The position numbers were made by a program, and so were the translations under genes. From Kordiimonadaceae bacterium (GTDB lineage: Bacteria > Pseudomonadota > Alphaproteobacteria > Sphingomonadales > Emcibacteraceae), in contig JABGYD010000032.1 in the NCBI GenBank assembly GCA_018675425.1, positions 1 through 51,268 of the forward strand: a DNA stretch of 51,268 nt. The letters run 5' to 3'. The notes beneath the pieces are model-generated. The model did not search any database. It had not been told where the DNA came from and saw nothing but the letters and a program-made list of their open reading frames with translations. Of this stretch, positions 48,422 through 51,268 are shown piece after piece; the first letter of the stretch is position 1; every line of letters starts with the position of its first letter.

Positions 48422-49516
48422 TTATGCTTTTATTCCCGCACCCACAGCAGGCTTTGCATCTGGGTCAAGGGGCCACCGCGCTACAGCACCAATATTAAGG
48501 TCTGCAAACTCTTTAAGTTTAAATTTTTCCACCCCAGCCCAAGCAATCATTGCACCGTTATCTGTACATAAATTCATTGGCGGAGCCTTCAGGAGCAACC
48601 CCTTTTGTATGCAAAGCGCCGCCAGCTTCTCTTTTATACAACTATTCGCAGCAACGCCACCCGCCACTACCAAGATATGTTCGCTTATAGGCGTTTTATC
48701 AATATAATAATCAATTGAATTTGCAACACGGTCTATAATGGCGTCCGTTAGTGCCTCTTGGAAGCTTGCTGCAAGATCACAAATATCTTGGCGGCTCAAA
48801 ACACCATCTTTTGCTTCAACTAAGCGGTCTTTTGCCCTCAGAACCGACGTTTTGAGGCCAGAAAATGAAAAGTTACTCCCAGGCCTCCCCTTAAGGGGTC
48901 TCGGAAATTTAAATCGGCTAGCATCTCCTAAAAGTGCTGCCTTTTCAACTGCAGGACCGCCCGGATATTCTAGGCCAAGAGTTTTTGCTACTTTATCAAA
49001 AGCTTCTCCAGCTGCATCATCAATGGTTGTCCCCAGTCTTTCATAATTGCCTACTCCATACACAATCAAAAGCTGACAATGTCCCCCAGACACTAAAAGC
49101 AGAAGATACGGAAACTCAACCGCTTCAGTCAGTCTTATAGATAGTGCGTGGCCTTCAAGATGGTTAACACTAATAAGAGGTACCCTTCGGGCATAAGCAA
49201 TGGCCTTGGCTGTCATCAAGCCAACCATCACCCCACCGATAAGCCCAGGTCCTGATGTCACGGCGATAGCAGATAAATCACTCCATTTAACAGAGGCTTC
49301 TTCAAGAGCCTGACGGACCAATCGATTCAGATGGTTAATATGCGAGCGCGCAGCAATTTCAGGGACCACGCCACCATAAGGTTTATGCTCTTCAAGTTGG
49401 GTAAGCACAATATTTGATAATATTTTTTTATTATCGGACACGATTGCTACCGCCGTCTCGTCACAGCTACTTTCTATACCCATTATGAGGCTTTTTTGTT
49501 CTTTCAAATAACCCAT
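48422..49516 (-). CDS. tsaD: tRNA N6-threonylcarbamoyladenosine transferase TsaD
   Basis: 364 aa. Start motif LIMGIESSCDETAVAI, metal-binding HLEGHALSIRL (two His), ASP-type LLLLVSGGHCQLL, GEAFDKVAKTLGLEYPGGPAVEK and VVAGGVAANSCIKEKL. With TsaB, TsaE and TsaC it makes t6A37 in tRNAs reading ANN codons. The ATG at 49516 has only an adjacent AGG; an ATG at 49483 is possible. Divergent from hemC across 107 bp, followed by gpsA. Confidence 0.97.
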   Translation of the reverse strand: MGYLKEQKSLIMGIESSCDETAVAIVSDNKKILSNIVLTQLEEHKPYGGVVPEIAARSHINHLNRLVRQALEEASVKWSDLSAIAVTSGPGLIGGVMVGLMTAKAIAYARRVPLISVNHLEGHALSIRLTEAVEFPYLLLLVSGGHCQLLIVYGVGNYERLGTTIDDAAGEAFDKVAKTLGLEYPGGPAVEKAALLGDASRFKFPRPLKGRPGSNFSFSGLKTSVLRAKDRLVEAKDGVLSRQDICDLAASFQEALTDAIIDRVANSIDYYIDKTPISEHILVVAGGVAANSCIKEKLAALCIQKGLLLKAPPMNLCTDNGAMIAWAGVEKFKLKEFADLNIGAVARWPLDPDAKPAVGAGIKA

Positions 49517-49623
49517 CCTAATTACTTTTTTATATCTTTACTGGCTTCGCAAGAAAAATTCTATTAAACCTTATACCATGTATAGAAAATAATAACACAG
49601 GCTCTAACATCTGGATATCATCA

Positions 49624-50541
49624 GTGCAAGATACAGTTAAAACAAATCTCAAAATCGGAACCCGTGGCAGTAAATTGGCATTAATGCAGGCCGCTGAAGT
49701 CAAAAACCTCCTTATAATAGCACACGAGCACCTTAATCAGGAAAATATAGACATAATTGTCATGTCCACAATGGGTGATCGTATCCAGGAACAGAATTTA
49801 AGTGATCTTGGTGGTAAGGGGCTTTTTACCGAAGAAATAGAACGAGCGCTATACGTTGGAAAAATTGATATTGCTGTTCACTCCCTTAAAGATATGCCAA
49901 CTAAATTACCTGATGGGCTCGAGCTTGCTTGTTTTCTGGAGCGCGAAGATGCTAGAGATGCCTTTCTTTCTGGAAAAGCAAAAACCTTAATAGATTTGCC
50001 ACAAGGCTCAGTTGTTGGCACATCTTCTATCCGACGAAAAGCACAAGCGCTTGCGATAAGGCCGGATCTTGAAATTGTTAATTTTCGCGGTAACGTGCAA
50101 ACTCGCTTAAAAAAGCTTGATAACGGCGTCGCTGATGCTACTTTTCTAGCCATGGCAGGCTTAAATAGGCTCAATATTAATGACCCTCGGATTAACCCGA
50201 TTGAAATAGTTGATATGCTGCCCGCGGTTGCTCAAGGTGCAATTACTATCGAGGTAGCTTGCGGTAACACCGCTATAAAAAATATCTTGCAGCCCCTCAA
50301 TCATACAGAAACAGAGCTTCGAGTTCGGGCAGAGCGAGCGATGCTAGATGTTCTTGACGGCTCTTGCAGAACTCCTATTGCCGGACACGCCACTATAAAC
50401 GGAGATTTATTGTCTTTGAACGGCCACATCCTTGGTGAGGATGGAAAAACAAGCTATTCTGAACAGATAAACGGTAGTAAAACCAATCCTGAGAGCCTTG
50501 GTGAAAAGCTAGGAGAAATAATAAAATGCGCATCCTCCTAA
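49624..50541 (+). CDS. hemC: Porphobilinogen deaminase (hydroxymethylbilane synthase)
   Basis: 305 aa, GTG start. KIGTRGSKLALMQAAEV, the catalytic Asp region VHSLKDMPTKLPDGL, GTSSIRRKAQAL with the two Arg that grip the pyrroles, and Cys248 in DGSCRTPIAGHA, which carries the dipyrromethane cofactor. It joins four porphobilinogens for heme. It overlaps hemD by 16 bp, so the two are translationally coupled. Confidence 0.97.
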   Translation: MQDTVKTNLKIGTRGSKLALMQAAEVKNLLIIAHEHLNQENIDIIVMSTMGDRIQEQNLSDLGGKGLFTEEIERALYVGKIDIAVHSLKDMPTKLPDGLELACFLEREDARDAFLSGKAKTLIDLPQGSVVGTSSIRRKAQALAIRPDLEIVNFRGNVQTRLKKLDNGVADATFLAMAGLNRLNINDPRINPIEIVDMLPAVAQGAITIEVACGNTAIKNILQPLNHTETELRVRAERAMLDVLDGSCRTPIAGHATINGDLLSLNGHILGEDGKTSYSEQINGSKTNPESLGEKLGEIIKCASS

Positions 50542-51236
50542 CACGCCCTATTAATGACAGCCACAGGATAGAGCGTCAGCTAGGCCAATCAAAAATTATC
50601 GTTTATATTGAGCCTCTTATGCATATTGAAAGTCTCAATGTGCTTAAAATTAATGCCTTAAATTACCAAGCACTGGTTTTTACAAGTGCCAATGGGGTGA
50701 TGGTGTATTGTAAAGAAATACAAAAGTGTGCTCTTCCAGTCTACGTGGTAGGAGAGAGTACCCGACAAGCAGCCCTAGAGGCTGGCCTGAACCCCGTTAT
50801 TAGCGCCGGGGCTGATGTTAAAAAATTATCTGCTACAATAATTTCAAAATTAAGTCCCAGTAATGGACCGCTGCTTTATCTAACTGGAAAACATGTTGCG
50901 GGAAATTTAGCAAAAGACCTTGAAGACGCAGACTTTCAAGTAGACCATCAGAAAATTTATACCGCCGTTGCCGCTCAGCAGTTTTCAAATAACACCAAAA
51001 GTTTACTAAAACAAAAGCTGATTGATTATATCCCCTTTTATTCCCCGAGAAGCGCGCGTATATTTAAACAATTAATAGAAGCCGAAGGGATACGCGATCT
51101 CCTTTCAACGGCTTCGGCCCTTTGCATTAGCGATGCCGTAAAAAAAGAAATTTTATTACTGGGCTGGAAAAATATACTTACGGCGAAGGAGCCTACACAA
51201 GACAGTATTTTTGAACTGATTAATATTAAGCTCTAG
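50526..51236 (+). CDS. hemD: Uroporphyrinogen-III synthase
   Basis: 236 aa. HemD is poorly conserved, but MRILLTRPINDSHRI at the start, ALVFTSANGVMVYC, VYVVGESTRQAALEAG, PLLYLTGKHVAGNLA and IPFYSPRSARIFKQLI are its usual landmarks. It closes hydroxymethylbilane with ring-D inversion. The position after hemC with a 16-bp overlap strongly supports it. Confidence 0.92.
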   Translation: MRILLTRPINDSHRIERQLGQSKIIVYIEPLMHIESLNVLKINALNYQALVFTSANGVMVYCKEIQKCALPVYVVGESTRQAALEAGLNPVISAGADVKKLSATIISKLSPSNGPLLYLTGKHVAGNLAKDLEDADFQVDHQKIYTAVAAQQFSNNTKSLLKQKLIDYIPFYSPRSARIFKQLIEAEGIRDLLSTASALCISDAVKKEILLLGWKNILTAKEPTQDSIFELINIKL

Positions 51237-51247
51237 GAAACCACTAA

Positions 51248-51268
51248 ATGACCAAAGCTCAAAAAGAC
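51248..51268 (+). CDS. Start of a gene cut by the window end
   Basis: Seven codons, MTKAQKD, after the hemD stop with AGGAAACC as a possible SD. In many alphaproteobacteria hemD is followed by a mitofilin-like membrane protein gene, which this may be, but the residues do not prove it. Confidence 0.5.

Noticed and set aside
47927-48571. 214-aa frame antisense to gpsA and tsaD
   Set aside because: Shadow of two secure genes; the product is Ser/Thr-rich with no domain.

Overview
The window reads as ordinary chromosome from an AT-rich alphaproteobacterium (roughly 40% G+C by eye, not counted). Three gene orders point there: rpsT / dnaA-dnaN-recF-gyrB; mutM / ubiE-ubiB-coaBC-dut-moeB; and metK-trmB / rimP-nusA-ylxR-infB-rbfA-truB-rpsO-pnp followed by gpsA / tsaD / hemC-hemD. 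Several families are typically alphaproteobacterial, including DUF983, the SH3-like exported protein, MutM with a C-x4-C zinc arm, and YlxR fused to an L7Ae-like domain. The exact order within the class cannot be resolved here. No tRNA, rRNA, insertion sequence, prophage, CRISPR array or defence island was seen.

Layout. 0-5 kb: the 3' end of plsC, an orphan secreted SCPU-domain protein, an XRE-cupin regulator followed by the threonine catabolic pair kbl-tdh, and divergent msrA / msrB. 5-10.6 kb: class Ia ribonucleotide reductase nrdA-nrdB under a promoter overlapped by two NrdR-like boxes, then the helicase gene hrpB. 10.7-17.4 kb: slyX, a beta-hydroxyacid dehydrogenase, small or hypothetical proteins, an ankyrin protein, a SCO1-YcgN-YgjP cluster and a class A penicillin-binding protein. 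17.5-25 kb: the replication block gyrB-recF-dnaN-dnaA-rhodanese and rpsT. 25.4-31.8 kb: mutM facing ubiE-ubiB-coaBC-dut-(82-aa protein)-moeB. 31.8-35 kb: a 2-hydroxyacid dehydrogenase, an SH3-like exported protein and a large nitronate-monooxygenase-like flavoprotein with a cysteine cluster. 35-46.4 kb: the translation/RNA block from pnp back to rimP, plus trmB and metK. 46.4-51.3 kb: Rieske ferredoxin, YciI, gpsA, tsaD, and divergent hemC-hemD running into the first codons of another gene.

Most genes are essential or housekeeping, covering dNTP supply, replication initiation, ubiquinone/CoA/heme synthesis, translation initiation and RNA turnover. The interest is mainly regulatory: (1) two NrdR-like boxes 32 bp apart on the -35 and -10 of nrdAB; (2) a perfect 22-bp palindrome just upstream of metK; (3) paired AT dyads between the XRE-cupin gene and kbl-tdh; (4) a terminator-like hairpin between a promoter and rimP-nusA; (5) a strong terminator inside the infB-rbfA gap. 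The best novelty candidate among proteins is the 82-aa protein translationally locked between dut and the E1-like moeB. I found no convincing wholly new multi-gene system, and I looked for one.
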